Source of the DNA: Hyphomicrobiales bacterium
GTDB lineage: Bacteria > Pseudomonadota > Alphaproteobacteria > Rhizobiales > Rhizobiaceae
DNA: 64,000 bases
Direction of reading: 5' to 3'
NCBI GenBank assembly: GCA_900465685.1
Contig: UEGR01000003.1
Span: 300,997 to 364,996, forward strand
A program made the position numbers and the translations under genes. This document shows, piece by piece, positions 1-8,036 of the stretch; position 1 is the stretch's first letter, and the number at the start of each line of letters is the position of its first letter. The notes beneath the pieces were generated by a model, which was not told the origin of the DNA, did not search any database, and saw only the letters and a list, made by a program, of their open reading frames with translations.

Positions 1-1
1 T

Positions 2-160
2 TATCCAGTTCTTGAGAAAATCGGTCCTGTTTTGGTGGCGAAGCTGAAAAACAGTGTCTATATGCGGCAGAATGGATATGGGGATTCCGGTCAGGCATGG
101 ACGCGCGAAATCAGATTGAGCAATTGCAGGAAGAGGTCGGAGCATCCGGCCCGGCTCTGA
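2..160 (+). CDS. Possible 3' end of an upstream gene (partial)
   Basis: A reading frame is open from the left edge (frame beginning at base 2) to a TGA at 158-160. Its first 25 or so codons read like ordinary protein (YPVLEKIGPVLVAKLKNSVY). It overlaps the start of the next gene by about 60 bases, and the second half looks like a shadow of that gene. It may be the tail of a gene cut off by the window, or chance. I do not recognise a family. Confidence 0.22.
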   Translation, partial: YPVLEKIGPVLVAKLKNSVYMRQNGYGDSGQAWTREIRLSNCRKRSEHPARL

Positions 161-1194
161 CGCTTTCGGGCGTTACCCGCCAGTTTGGCTCTGTCCTTGC
201 GCTCAATAATGTGTCGCTCGATGTGCAGGCAGGTGAAATCATCTGTCTCGTCGGCCATTCCGGCTGCGGCAAGACCTCCATGCTGCGGATTATTGCCGGT
301 ATCGACGCACCCGATGGTGGCTTGCTGACCATGGGCGGCAAGGTACTGGCTTCTCCAACCACATTCGTGGAACCTGACAAGCGCAATATCGGCGTTGTCT
401 TTCAGGATTATGCGCTGTTTCCGCATTTGAGCGTGCGCGACAATGTCCTGTTTGGTCTGCGGAAAATGCGCCGCGATGCGGCACAAGATCGGGTGCGCGA
501 ACTGCTCGAACTTGTCGGCCTGTCGCATATGGCAGACCGTTATCCGCATATGCTGTCGGGCGGTGAGCAGCAGCGCGTGGCGCTGATACGAGCGCTGGCG
601 CCCAAGCCGCATCTTCTGTTGATGGATGAGCCGTTTTCCAATCTGGATCGGGGTCTGCGGGCAAAGGTGCGTCGCGAGACGGTCAGCCTGTTGCGTGCGC
701 TCGGCACCACAGCAATCATCGTGACGCATGAGGCGGAAGAAGCGCTGTCGACCGGCGACCGCGTCGTGCTGATGCGTGCGGGCGAGATCGTTCAAAGCGG
801 CACCGCACGCGATCTTCATGATCGTCCCGAAAGCCGTTATGCGGCGGACTTCTTTTGCGATTTCAATGTCATTTCCGGCGCATTGCAGGGCAGCACGGTA
901 GAAACCGCTTTTGGTTCGTTCAAAGCGCCGAAAGCGCTGCAATCCGCTAGGGACGTGTCTGTCTATCTGCGTCCCGGCGATCTGCATATTGTTGGAGATG
1001 ACGATGCCGTTTCCGGCGATCTGCGATGCCTGATCGAGATGCGCACCTTCCTCGGCGAAACGGAGGAGCTGGTGCTCCATGCCGACGCTGCCCCATTGCG
1101 CTTGCGTCTGCGCACGCCCATCCATGTGCCAAGCACCGTCAATCATGTGTTTGTTCGTTTCGACCGCGATAAGGCCTTGATCTTCCACAGCTGA
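97..1194 (+). CDS. Iron(III)-type ABC transporter ATP-binding protein (FbpC/AfuC-like)
   Basis: This 365-residue cytoplasmic ATPase would power ferric-iron import with the binding protein and permease that follow. Visible motifs are Walker A GHSGCGKTS (about residues 53-61), the Q-loop FQDYALFP, the ABC signature LSGGEQQR (153-160), Walker B LLLMDE (173-178) and the H-loop histidine at about 211. A C-terminal TOBE-like region of about 120 residues follows, as in the FbpC/PotA/UgpC class. The ATG at 97 has only a weak upstream AGG, but no other in-frame ATG lies before Walker A. The order ATPase, binding protein, double permease is typical of Fbp/Afu/Sfu systems. The substrate is inferred from that order and from the Irr-like box before the next gene; thiamine or putrescine-type systems have similar ATPases. 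Confidence 0.85.
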   Translation: MDARNQIEQLQEEVGASGPALTLSGVTRQFGSVLALNNVSLDVQAGEIICLVGHSGCGKTSMLRIIAGIDAPDGGLLTMGGKVLASPTTFVEPDKRNIGVVFQDYALFPHLSVRDNVLFGLRKMRRDAAQDRVRELLELVGLSHMADRYPHMLSGGEQQRVALIRALAPKPHLLLMDEPFSNLDRGLRAKVRRETVSLLRALGTTAIIVTHEAEEALSTGDRVVLMRAGEIVQSGTARDLHDRPESRYAADFFCDFNVISGALQGSTVETAFGSFKAPKALQSARDVSVYLRPGDLHIVGDDDAVSGDLRCLIEMRTFLGETEELVLHADAAPLRLRLRTPIHVPSTVNHVFVRFDRDKALIFHS

Positions 1195-1280
1195 TTTCGA
1201 TTGGTTCGCTTTTGCCCGGCGCGGCGATTGACCGAACCAGAAACAGCTAATATAAGTTGATTGCATCACTCATCATTTAA

Positions 1281-1297
1281 TTTGGAATTATTCCAAA
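1281..1297. promoter_or_regulatory. Irr/ICE-like palindrome before the iron-binding protein gene
   Basis: A perfect 17-bp inverted repeat, TTTGGAAT-T-ATTCCAAA, ends 4-5 bases before the Shine-Dalgarno GGAGG of the gene starting at 1308. It matches the form of the rhizobial iron control element bound by Irr (TTTAGAA-N3-TTCTAAA), with G for A at the fourth position of each arm. Because it sits so close to the ribosome binding site, it could also fold in the mRNA. Confidence 0.5.
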
Positions 1298-1307
1298 CGG
1301 AGGTAAA

Positions 1308-2324
1308 ATGCCCATTTTCGCGCGTGCCAGCCTTGCTCTCATTGCAGCGACATTTCTATCTGGAACTGCTTCCGCCAATGAGGTGAACATTTACACAACG
1401 CGCGAACCGGGCCTGATCCAGCCTCTGCTTGACGCATTCAAGGCGTCGACGGGCATTACGGTCAATACGGTGTTTCTGAAGGATGGTCTGGCCGAGCGCG
1501 TTGCTTCGGAAGGCGCAAGCTCCCCAGCTGACATTCTGATGACCGTCGATGCGGGCAACCTTGTCGATCTCGCGGAAAAGGGACTGACGCAGCCGGTCGA
1601 ATCCAAGACGCTGAGCGAAGCCGTGCCGGAACAGCTCCGTGACGCGAAGGGCAACTGGTATGCCTTATCGCTGCGCGCCCGTGTTGTATATGCCGCAAAG
1701 GATCTGGAACTCGACGCCATCAATTACGAAGACCTGTCCGACCCGAAGTGGAAAGGCAAGATCTGCATTCGCGCTGGTCAGCATCCTTACAATACCGCGC
1801 TTTTTGCCGATTACATCGCCCATTACGGTGCAGAAAAGACCGAAGCCTGGCTGACCGGCCTGAAGGCCAATCTGGCCCGCAAGGCTGCCGGTGGCGACCG
1901 CGACGGCGCCAAGGATATTGTCGGTGGCATTTGCGATATCGCCGTTGCCAATTCCTATTATGTCGGCCTGATGCGGTCGGGTAAGGGCGGCGATGAGCAG
2001 AAGGGCTGGGGCGAGGGCATCAAGGTCATTCTCCCGACCTTCAAGGACGGCGGCACGCAGGTCAATATCAGCGGCGCAGCCGTGGCCAAGAATGCCCCAC
2101 ATAAGGAAGAAGCTATCAAGCTTCTCGAATATCTCGTCTCCGACGAAGCACAGAAGATCTATGCCGAGGCCAATTACGAATACCCGGTGAAGCCAGGAGC
2201 TCCGGTCGATGCGATTGTGAAGTCGTTCGGCGAATTGAAGATCGACAAGGTTCCGCTGACTGAAATCGTCAGCCATCGCAAGGAAGCCAGCGAACTGGTT
2301 GATAAGGTTGGTTTCGACAACTAA
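1308..2324 (+). CDS. Iron(III) ABC transporter periplasmic binding protein (FbpA/AfuA-like)
   Basis: This 338-residue periplasmic protein should bind ferric iron and deliver it to the permease encoded downstream. It has a Sec signal peptide with likely cleavage after SASA-type residues near position 23 (GTASA, then NEV). The mature start NIYTTREPGLIQPLLDAF is characteristic of the FbpA/ThiB-type binding proteins. A YY pair at about 217-218 (ANSYYVGLM) fits the iron-coordinating tyrosines of FbpA. The ATG has a strong GGAGG seven bases upstream, with an Irr-like palindrome just before it. The stop is followed by a GC-rich hairpin, which would favour this gene's message over the permease's. Confidence 0.88.
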   Translation: MPIFARASLALIAATFLSGTASANEVNIYTTREPGLIQPLLDAFKASTGITVNTVFLKDGLAERVASEGASSPADILMTVDAGNLVDLAEKGLTQPVESKTLSEAVPEQLRDAKGNWYALSLRARVVYAAKDLELDAINYEDLSDPKWKGKICIRAGQHPYNTALFADYIAHYGAEKTEAWLTGLKANLARKAAGGDRDGAKDIVGGICDIAVANSYYVGLMRSGKGGDEQKGWGEGIKVILPTFKDGGTQVNISGAAVAKNAPHKEEAIKLLEYLVSDEAQKIYAEANYEYPVKPGAPVDAIVKSFGELKIDKVPLTEIVSHRKEASELVDKVGFDN

Positions 2325-2345
2325 AACCAGAATGACAGTATGAAC

Positions 2346-2375
2346 AAAGCGCCGGTGCTTCACGCGCCGGCGTTT
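2346..2375 (+). terminator. Hairpin between binding-protein and permease genes
   Basis: AAA-(G)-CGCCGG, an 11-base loop, then CCGGCG-TTT. This is a GC-rich stem with flanking A and T runs just after the binding-protein stop. It is probably an attenuating terminator or an mRNA-stabilising hairpin, common in ABC operons where the binding protein is needed in excess. Confidence 0.5.
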
Positions 2376-2391
2376 GATTATCACGAGCACG

Positions 2392-4068
2392 ATGACAAAT
2401 ATGCCCGCCACAGCACGACATTCGCTTTTCCGGCCATCAAGGGCGGGGCGTGTCTGGCTTTGGGCCGCGGCGGTGATCGCGCTTCTTGTTTTCCTGCCTG
2501 TTCTGGCGCTTGCTCGCGAAGCTTTGCAGGGCTCGGCAGGTCTATGGCAGCATTTGCTCTCCACATTATTGCCGACAGCCTTTGCCGATACAGTCATTCT
2601 GCTGCTCGGCGTCGGCTGTATTGCCGCACTCGTCGGGACGTCGATGGCGTGGCTGGTGACAGCCTATGATTTTCGCGGGCGTGGCATTCTGGAATGGGCG
2701 CTGCTACTGCCGCTTGCGGTGCCGACCTACATTGTCGCCTATGCCTATCTGGATATTCTTCATCCGATAGGGCCGGTGCAAGGCGCTATCCGCTATGTGC
2801 TGGGCTTTGACAGTCCGCGTCAGTTTCGCCTGCCGGATATCCGTTCGATGACCGGCTGCATTCTGCTGCTGGGCTTCGTGCTCTATCCTTATGTCTATAT
2901 CCCGACACGAGCGATGTTTCTCACCCAGTCGGCCAGTCTCATGGATGCGGCGCGGACGCTCGGCGTCAGCCGTCGCGGCATTTTCTGGCGGGTGGCGCTT
3001 CCGCTGGCGCGCCCGGCTGTTGCCGTTGGTGTTAGTCTCGCCTTGATGGAAACACTGAATGACGTTGGCGCTGCGGAATTCCTTGGCGTTCGCACGCTGA
3101 CGGTATCCATCTATACAACATGGATCACGCGCTCCGATCTGCCGGGCGCGGCGCAACTCGCGCTGGCCTTGCTGCTGATCGTGGTGGCGCTGATCTCGCT
3201 GGAGCGCTGGGCGCGGCGCAAACAGCGCTTTGCTTCCAACATCCGCCATTCACGCGGTTTCGAGCCGTCAAAGGTTTCCACCGCCAGAGGATTGTGGCTG
3301 TTTGCTCTCGGCGCCCTGCCGGTCGTTATCGGCTTCATTGGTCCCGCCCTCTATCTGCTCGTCGAGGCGGTCAAGCGCGCGCGCTTTGCGGGCATATCCC
3401 CGCGTCTCGCCGGGGAGGCGTTCAACACTATATTGCTGGCGTCGATTGCGACAGCGATCGTGCTGGTCTGCGGCATGATGGTGGCTTATGCGGTCCGTCT
3501 GTTTCCGGGAGCGGCCTCCCGCTGGTTCTACCGCCTGTCCACCATGGGCTATGCCGCGCCGGGTACGGTGATTGCCATCGGTATTCTGGTTGTTTCCGGC
3601 AGTTTCGATCATGTCTTCAACCTGCTGGCGGGGTATTTCTTCGGCGCGCCTGCCGGTCTGATCCTGATCGGTTCGGGCGCTGCGGTGGTCTATGCCTATG
3701 GCGTTCGGTTTATGGCCATTGCCGCTGGTGGCATCGATGCCGGGCTGGAACGAATTCCGCTTTCGCTCGATCATGCATCGCGCACCCTTGGACGAAGCGT
3801 GACGGCGACCTTTCGCTCTATTCACCTGCCGCTCTCCAAAACGGCCATTGTTGCTGCCGGATTGCTGGTGTTTGTGGATTGCGTGAAAGAATTGCCAGCA
3901 ACACTGCTGCTGCGCCCGCTCAATATGGAAACTTTCGCAACACATCTTTACGGCGAAGCGGCGCGCGGTACATATGAAGAAGCGTCGATTGCCGCGCTCG
4001 CCATTGTGGTGATCGGCATCGTGCCGGTTATCCTGCTTGCCCGGGTGGGTCGCAGGGTTGGCAAATAA
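2392..4068 (+). CDS. Iron(III) ABC transporter permease, fused double-domain (FbpB-like)
   Basis: An inner-membrane permease of 558 residues with two fused binding-protein-dependent permease domains of roughly 260 residues each, as in FbpB/SfuB. Two EAA-type loops that dock the ATPase are visible, MDAARTLGVSRRGIFWRVAL in the first half and LDHASRTLGRSVTATF in the second. About twelve hydrophobic spans are present. The frame is open from a TTG at 2374, but the ATG at 2392 (or 2401) is a better start because the earlier one lies in the 3' flank of the hairpin. It completes the three-gene ferric iron importer. Confidence 0.85.
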   Translation: MTNMPATARHSLFRPSRAGRVWLWAAAVIALLVFLPVLALAREALQGSAGLWQHLLSTLLPTAFADTVILLLGVGCIAALVGTSMAWLVTAYDFRGRGILEWALLLPLAVPTYIVAYAYLDILHPIGPVQGAIRYVLGFDSPRQFRLPDIRSMTGCILLLGFVLYPYVYIPTRAMFLTQSASLMDAARTLGVSRRGIFWRVALPLARPAVAVGVSLALMETLNDVGAAEFLGVRTLTVSIYTTWITRSDLPGAAQLALALLLIVVALISLERWARRKQRFASNIRHSRGFEPSKVSTARGLWLFALGALPVVIGFIGPALYLLVEAVKRARFAGISPRLAGEAFNTILLASIATAIVLVCGMMVAYAVRLFPGAASRWFYRLSTMGYAAPGTVIAIGILVVSGSFDHVFNLLAGYFFGAPAGLILIGSGAAVVYAYGVRFMAIAAGGIDAGLERIPLSLDHASRTLGRSVTATFRSIHLPLSKTAIVAAGLLVFVDCVKELPATLLLRPLNMETFATHLYGEAARGTYEEASIAALAIVVIGIVPVILLARVGRRVGK

Positions 4069-4131
4069 GCTCGATAATATTACTAATATCTAATATAGTA
4101 AGTGAATTCAGTATAGACCTTACACTTTGGT

Positions 4132-4155
4132 ATCTGATGCACTTTTGCATCGGAT
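4132..4155 (+). terminator. Weak hairpin after the iron transporter
   Basis: ATCTGATGCA, loop CTTT, then TGCATCGGAT forms a 10-bp stem with one G-T pair, about 60 bases after the permease stop. It is followed only by TTTA, so termination is plausible but weak. The surrounding 200 bases are unusually AT-rich. Confidence 0.3.
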
Positions 4156-4269
4156 TTAGAATTGCTTAAGTAGTCTAGGCTAAACAATTATGCGTTGTAT
4201 AACAAAAACACAAAAATGCTTCGGTGAGGGCCGACGGCGGCCTTGCACAAATGAAAGCGGGGGCGTGTC

Positions 4270-6618
4270 ATGTTCAAAGTTATAGAATGCATATCCGTCC
4301 AACATGACAGACCTATCGTCGTTCTGGCCGCGGTCATTTCCCTGATTGGTGTTTTTGCCTTTTTCCTGCTGCTCGCGCGAGCAGGGGAATGTGCCGACAA
4401 TCGCCGTGACAGCTGGCTTGCTACTGCCGCTTTTGCCGGTGGGTTGAGCGTCTGGGCCACACATTTTGTGGCAATGCTGGCCTATCAGGGCACCGTGGCG
4501 ATTGAGTTCGATCTCATCATCACGACGCTTTCTGCGGTGATAGCGATTGCCGGATTCTGGGTCATGCTGCGCCTGTTCGACTTCAGCAGCTTGAAAACAA
4601 ATCTGCTGGCCGGGCTTTGCGGCGCGCTGGTTATCGCCGCGATGCACTTCACCGGCATGTCCGCCATCAATGCTGCCGCTACCGTGCAGTTCGACCCGAT
4701 ACCGATTATCGTTGGCGCTGTCGTTTCCACGCTGTTGCTCGCTGGCGCTTTCGAGGTGATGCGCCTGTCCGGGCGCTGGATGCGTCTTTCCCTGGCGACC
4801 GTTCTCGGCGTCGGCTCGATCTGCGTTCTGCATTTCACCACCATGTCGTCAACCACGCTGATCCCCGACCCAAGCCTGCCAGCGGCTGATCCGCTTGGCA
4901 CGGGGCGCATGTGGATTGTCGGTGCTGTTGCGACGGTATCCTGCTTCATAGCCTTCATGACCGTCGCCGCCGTGTTCATCGACCGTTACATGACGGATTT
5001 GAAGGGCTTTGCGAATGCGACGCTGGATGGCCTCGCCGTTATCCGCGACGACCGGATTGTAGAAGTGAATGCGCGTTTCTCCCGACTGATGAACAGCAAT
5101 GAAAAGGCGCTGGTCGGACGTTCGCCGGAAGATCTGTTGCTCACGGCGGATGGTCTGCCTGCTGCCGCGCCGCGTCAGGCGGCTGTCGAGGCGAAGCCAC
5201 GGCAGGAAAACGACGAGCGGATTTTCGAACTCGCCGTCCACACGATTGAATATCAGGGCAAGTCTTGTGAGGTTCTTGCTGTGCGCGATCTGACCGAAAA
5301 GCGCGCCGCGCAACGCCAGATCGAGCATATGGCGAACCATGATGCGCTGACCGATCTTCCCAATCGTGCTTTCTTCGAGCAGCGGTTGAGCAATGCTGTC
5401 GGTGGACGCTCGCAGCAGCGCTGCGCCGTTTTCGCGCTGGACCTCGACCGGTTCAAGGCGGTGAACGATATTTTCGGCCATGCGCAAGGCGACCGGGTGC
5501 TGAAAACTGTTGCCAATATTTTGCGGCGCACGATCAGTGGCGTCGATACGGCGGCGCGCATTGGCGGCGACGAGTTCGTCATCCTGCAGGTCGGCGTGCC
5601 GCAGCCATCCGGTGCGCGCAAGCTCGCCGAACAGATATTGGAAGAATTCAAGTCGGAGATGAATATGATCGCCGACCAGACAGCGGTCGGCGTCAGTATC
5701 GGTGTTGCAATCTACCCGACCGATGGCCGCGATGCCGAAACGCTGCGCCATGCGGCAGACGTCGCGCTTTATCGTGCCAAGACCAGCGGCAAGGGCATGG
5801 TGGCTTTCTATTCGCCGGAAATGGATCGCGAAATCACCGAAAGGCGGCAGCTCGAAGCCGATCTGCGTCAGGCCATGTCGCGCGGTCAGATCACCATCGC
5901 TTATCAGCCGCTGATCGGAACTGCCGATGGCTCCTGCAAGGGCTATGAAGCGCTGCTGCGCTGGACGCATCCCGAACGCGGATCGATCCCTCCGGAAGTA
6001 TTCATTCCGATTGCCGAAGAAACCGGCGTGATTATCGCCCTTGGCGAGTGGGTGCTGCGTGAAGCCTGCCGCACAGCGGCGACATGGGACCGTCATCTGA
6101 CGATTGCCGTCAATGTGTCTCCGATCCAGTTCCGATTGACCAACCTGCCTGAAACGGTTGCTTCCGTTCTGGACGAAGCCGGACTTGAGCCTTACCGGCT
6201 GGAACTGGAAGTCACGGAAGCAGCACTTATCAAGGACAGGCCAACGACGCTGGAATTGCTGCGCCGTATCAAGAAGCTGGGCGTGCGCATTGTGATGGAC
6301 GACTTCGGCACCGGCTATTCTTCGCTGAACAACCTCCAGAGCTTCCCATTCGACAAGATCAAGATCGACCGCAGCTTCATCAATACGATGGAAACGGATG
6401 TCAGCTCCCACGCCATTGTGCGGGCGATCGTGGGACTTGGGCGCAGCCTCGATCTGCCTGTTGTCGCTGAAGGTATCGAGAACTTTCATCAGCACCGCAT
6501 GGTGATCGAAGAGGGCTGTGCGCAGGTGCAGGGCTTCCTGTTCGGGCGTCCCGCCCATACACCGGGGGCTGCCGATCCATCGGATAACGTTCCCTACAGG
6601 AAGCTGGTGGACGAGTGA
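4270..6618 (+). CDS. Membrane c-di-GMP cyclase/phosphodiesterase (MHYT-GGDEF-EAL)
   Basis: A 782-residue inner-membrane signalling enzyme. The N-terminal part (about 1-245) is a seven-span MHYT sensor with three repeats of the motif: THFVAML, MHFTGMSAI and LHFTTMSS. A short PAS-like stretch follows, then a GGDEF domain (motif RIGGDEF at about 431-437) and an EAL domain (YEALLRW at about 559-565). The GGDEF and EAL signatures are intact. Expected EAL residues are visible: NVSPIQF, LEVTEAAL, MDDFGTGYSS, KIKIDRSF, VVAEGIE. The c-di-GMP inhibition site (RxxD before GGDEF) reads SGVD, so its arginine is missing. MHYT domains are proposed to sense oxygen, CO or NO through copper. The gene stands alone, with ATG and upstream GGGGGCG as possible ribosome binding site. 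The balance of synthesis and breakdown cannot be read from sequence. Confidence 0.93.
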   Translation: MFKVIECISVQHDRPIVVLAAVISLIGVFAFFLLLARAGECADNRRDSWLATAAFAGGLSVWATHFVAMLAYQGTVAIEFDLIITTLSAVIAIAGFWVMLRLFDFSSLKTNLLAGLCGALVIAAMHFTGMSAINAAATVQFDPIPIIVGAVVSTLLLAGAFEVMRLSGRWMRLSLATVLGVGSICVLHFTTMSSTTLIPDPSLPAADPLGTGRMWIVGAVATVSCFIAFMTVAAVFIDRYMTDLKGFANATLDGLAVIRDDRIVEVNARFSRLMNSNEKALVGRSPEDLLLTADGLPAAAPRQAAVEAKPRQENDERIFELAVHTIEYQGKSCEVLAVRDLTEKRAAQRQIEHMANHDALTDLPNRAFFEQRLSNAVGGRSQQRCAVFALDLDRFKAVNDIFGHAQGDRVLKTVANILRRTISGVDTAARIGGDEFVILQVGVPQPSGARKLAEQILEEFKSEMNMIADQTAVGVSIGVAIYPTDGRDAETLRHAADVALYRAKTSGKGMVAFYSPEMDREITERRQLEADLRQAMSRGQITIAYQPLIGTADGSCKGYEALLRWTHPERGSIPPEVFIPIAEETGVIIALGEWVLREACRTAATWDRHLTIAVNVSPIQFRLTNLPETVASVLDEAGLEPYRLELEVTEAALIKDRPTTLELLRRIKKLGVRIVMDDFGTGYSSLNNLQSFPFDKIKIDRSFINTMETDVSSHAIVRAIVGLGRSLDLPVVAEGIENFHQHRMVIEEGCAQVQGFLFGRPAHTPGAADPSDNVPYRKLVDE

Positions 6619-7099
6619 GAGCGAGCCTACTTGCTTGGCGCTGTGAATAAACCCAAGTTCTGGCCTCCGTTCCAGGGCTGAATACTCTGCCAAATTGTTA
6701 CAGTGCTGTTACATGACAGTAGTGTAACGCGCTTTTAGAGCGCGTTGCGCCTGCCTGCGCACGCAATGCGTGAAGGCGAATTATCCAAGACTATCAAGGG
6801 GATTGCAGCGGCTAACCCATCGAAGGGTAGCCGGGATAGTATAATGTTTTCAACACGATATTTCGCGTGATCGCAATAATAAGTGAATTTATTACAAGGA
6901 GCTTTCCGTGCTTCTAACACGTTGAAGCCACAAATTGACAGCTCAATGGGGCTGAAGCATCGGGCAAGAAACCAGACAAGAAACGAAATCGGTTTTTGTT
7001 GGAAAGCACGATGCCTGGATATGAACCTAAACAATACCTTCGGTTCGGAAGGAAAAGCCAAGTGGCGGCTTTAACCCGACGTATCGCGGCTTAAGTTGG
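6619..7099. other. 480-base gap with palindromes and no convincing gene
   Basis: No convincing CDS. It holds a GTTAC-type array (6696-6728) and a GC-rich palindrome, GCGCGTTGCG...CGCAATGCGT (6740-6771). There is also a nested structure: outer arms ACTATC (6790-6795) and GATAGT (6835-6840) around the hairpin GGCTAACCC/GGGTAGCC. A 63-codon frame from a GTG at 6883 lacks a recognisable product and was not called. The region could be an upstream regulatory area, an intergenic palindromic repeat or a small RNA. Confidence 0.4.
6696..6728. promoter_or_regulatory. GTTAC repeat array (candidate operator)
   Basis: TGTTACA occurs at 6696-6702 and again at 6707-6713, an 11-base period, followed by inverted GTGTAAC ending at 6728. 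The arms GTTACAGTGCTGT and ACAGTAGTGTAAC form an imperfect 13-bp inverted repeat with a 6-base loop. The 11-base direct period recalls a PhoB box (CTGTCAT-N4-CTGTCAT), although the core here is GTTAC. The regulator is unknown. Confidence 0.35.
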
Positions 7100-7456
7100 A
7101 TGATGGATATTATGCTTACTTCGCAGCAATGGCTCCCGGTCGAATTGCTCAACATCGGGCTGGCCGCGGCTCTGTTCTTCGCCTGTCTTGTCCACTCGTT
7201 GTGGAAGGCGGTTTTCGATGAACTCAATCCGGTCTTCTGGCGTCGCACTGCCGCCCTTTTGTGGGCTGGCGTTGTGGTCGTCGCGCTGAGCGGTGGGCTG
7301 GATACGTTCAACTGGGTGCAGGCGCTTGGCTGGATGCTCGTCGCTGGCGGCGTCGTCGCGACTGTGGTTCGCGCGGGTCTGTCCTATTATCGCCAGTACT
7401 GCGCACATAACCAGCAGGGCGTCTTCGGTCGTCGTACGCGACTTTCGGGACGGTGA
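7100..7456 (+). CDS. Small membrane protein of unknown function
   Basis: A 118-residue protein with three clear hydrophobic spans, at about residues 13-35, 50-66 and 71-90. A basic C-terminal tail (CAHNQQGVFGRRTRLSGR) probably faces the cytoplasm. ATGs at 7100, 7103 and 7112 are all possible starts, and none has a strong ribosome binding site. I do not recognise a family. It stands alone between the c-di-GMP enzyme and a convergent Blh-like gene. The coherent membrane pattern is the main evidence that it is real. Confidence 0.55.
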   Translation: MMDIMLTSQQWLPVELLNIGLAAALFFACLVHSLWKAVFDELNPVFWRRTAALLWAGVVVVALSGGLDTFNWVQALGWMLVAGGVVATVVRAGLSYYRQYCAHNQQGVFGRRTRLSGR

Positions 7457-7525
7457 GCCTTATGTTTGCAAGAACTGAAACAATGCCCTTGCGCACTCAC
7501 CGCCCTTATAGCCTGCGCTCGTTCT

Positions 7526-7870
7526 TTATCCGCGCTTTTGGCTCTGCACGATCCCGTAAATATTCGTAGAACGGGCGCCGGAGCGGCAATAGGCGAAGAA
7601 CGGACCTTCCGCTTCGTCGAGCGCTGCCGCCATGGCATCGACATCATCTTGCGTCAGCTGGCCGCCAACCACCGGAATGTAATAGGTGGCTAGGCCAGCT
7701 TTCTCTGCTACGCGCGCAATTTCTGCAAAATCCGGCTGTTCCGGGCCGCCTTCGCCGTCTGGACGGTTACAGATGATGGTCTGAAAACCTTCTGCCGCAA
7801 TGTCGCGCACGTCGTCGGGTGAAATCTGGCCCGAGACTGAGTAATTGTCGTCGATCTGGCGAATATCCAT
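7526..7870 (-). CDS. Blh-like sulfur transferase/phosphatase (TIGR01244/DUF442 family)
   Basis: A 114-residue cytoplasmic protein of the family found free or fused to metallo-hydrolases as Blh, with a dual-specificity-phosphatase/rhodanese-like fold. The active-site loop is FAYCRSGARS, with the cysteine at about 98 and its arginine five residues later. N-terminal DIRQIDDNYSVSGQISPDDV and the stretch ICNRPDGEGGPEQP are family hallmarks. The frame stays open 60 codons upstream, but homology begins at the ATG at 7870, so that start was chosen. It is divergent from fdhD with a gap of about 165 bases. A role in sulfide or persulfide handling is known for some relatives; here it is inference. Confidence 0.8.
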   Translation of the reverse strand: MDIRQIDDNYSVSGQISPDDVRDIAAEGFQTIICNRPDGEGGPEQPDFAEIARVAEKAGLATYYIPVVGGQLTQDDVDAMAAALDEAEGPFFAYCRSGARSTNIYGIVQSQKRG

Positions 7871-8036
7871 TTTATCCTCGCTATCGGCGCTGCTGATCAT
7901 ACACAAAATTGTATTCGGCCGTGGCCGAATTGCTTTGTGCTGCATGCCTGTTCGCTGGCACCTTACATAAAACCCGATATGATGCCACATCAAACTGTAG
8001 CAATATGTCGGGATGCAAAAACAGCAGGCGAGAGAC

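Noticed and set aside
4849-6693. A 614-codon minus-strand frame opposite the MHYT-GGDEF-EAL gene
   Set aside because: A GC-rich antisense shadow. The plus strand carries all catalytic motifs in order.
6883-7074. A 63-codon plus-strand frame from GTG in the 6.6-7.1 kb gap
   Set aside because: No ribosome binding site at the GTG, no recognisable domain, and it lies in sequence dominated by palindromes.
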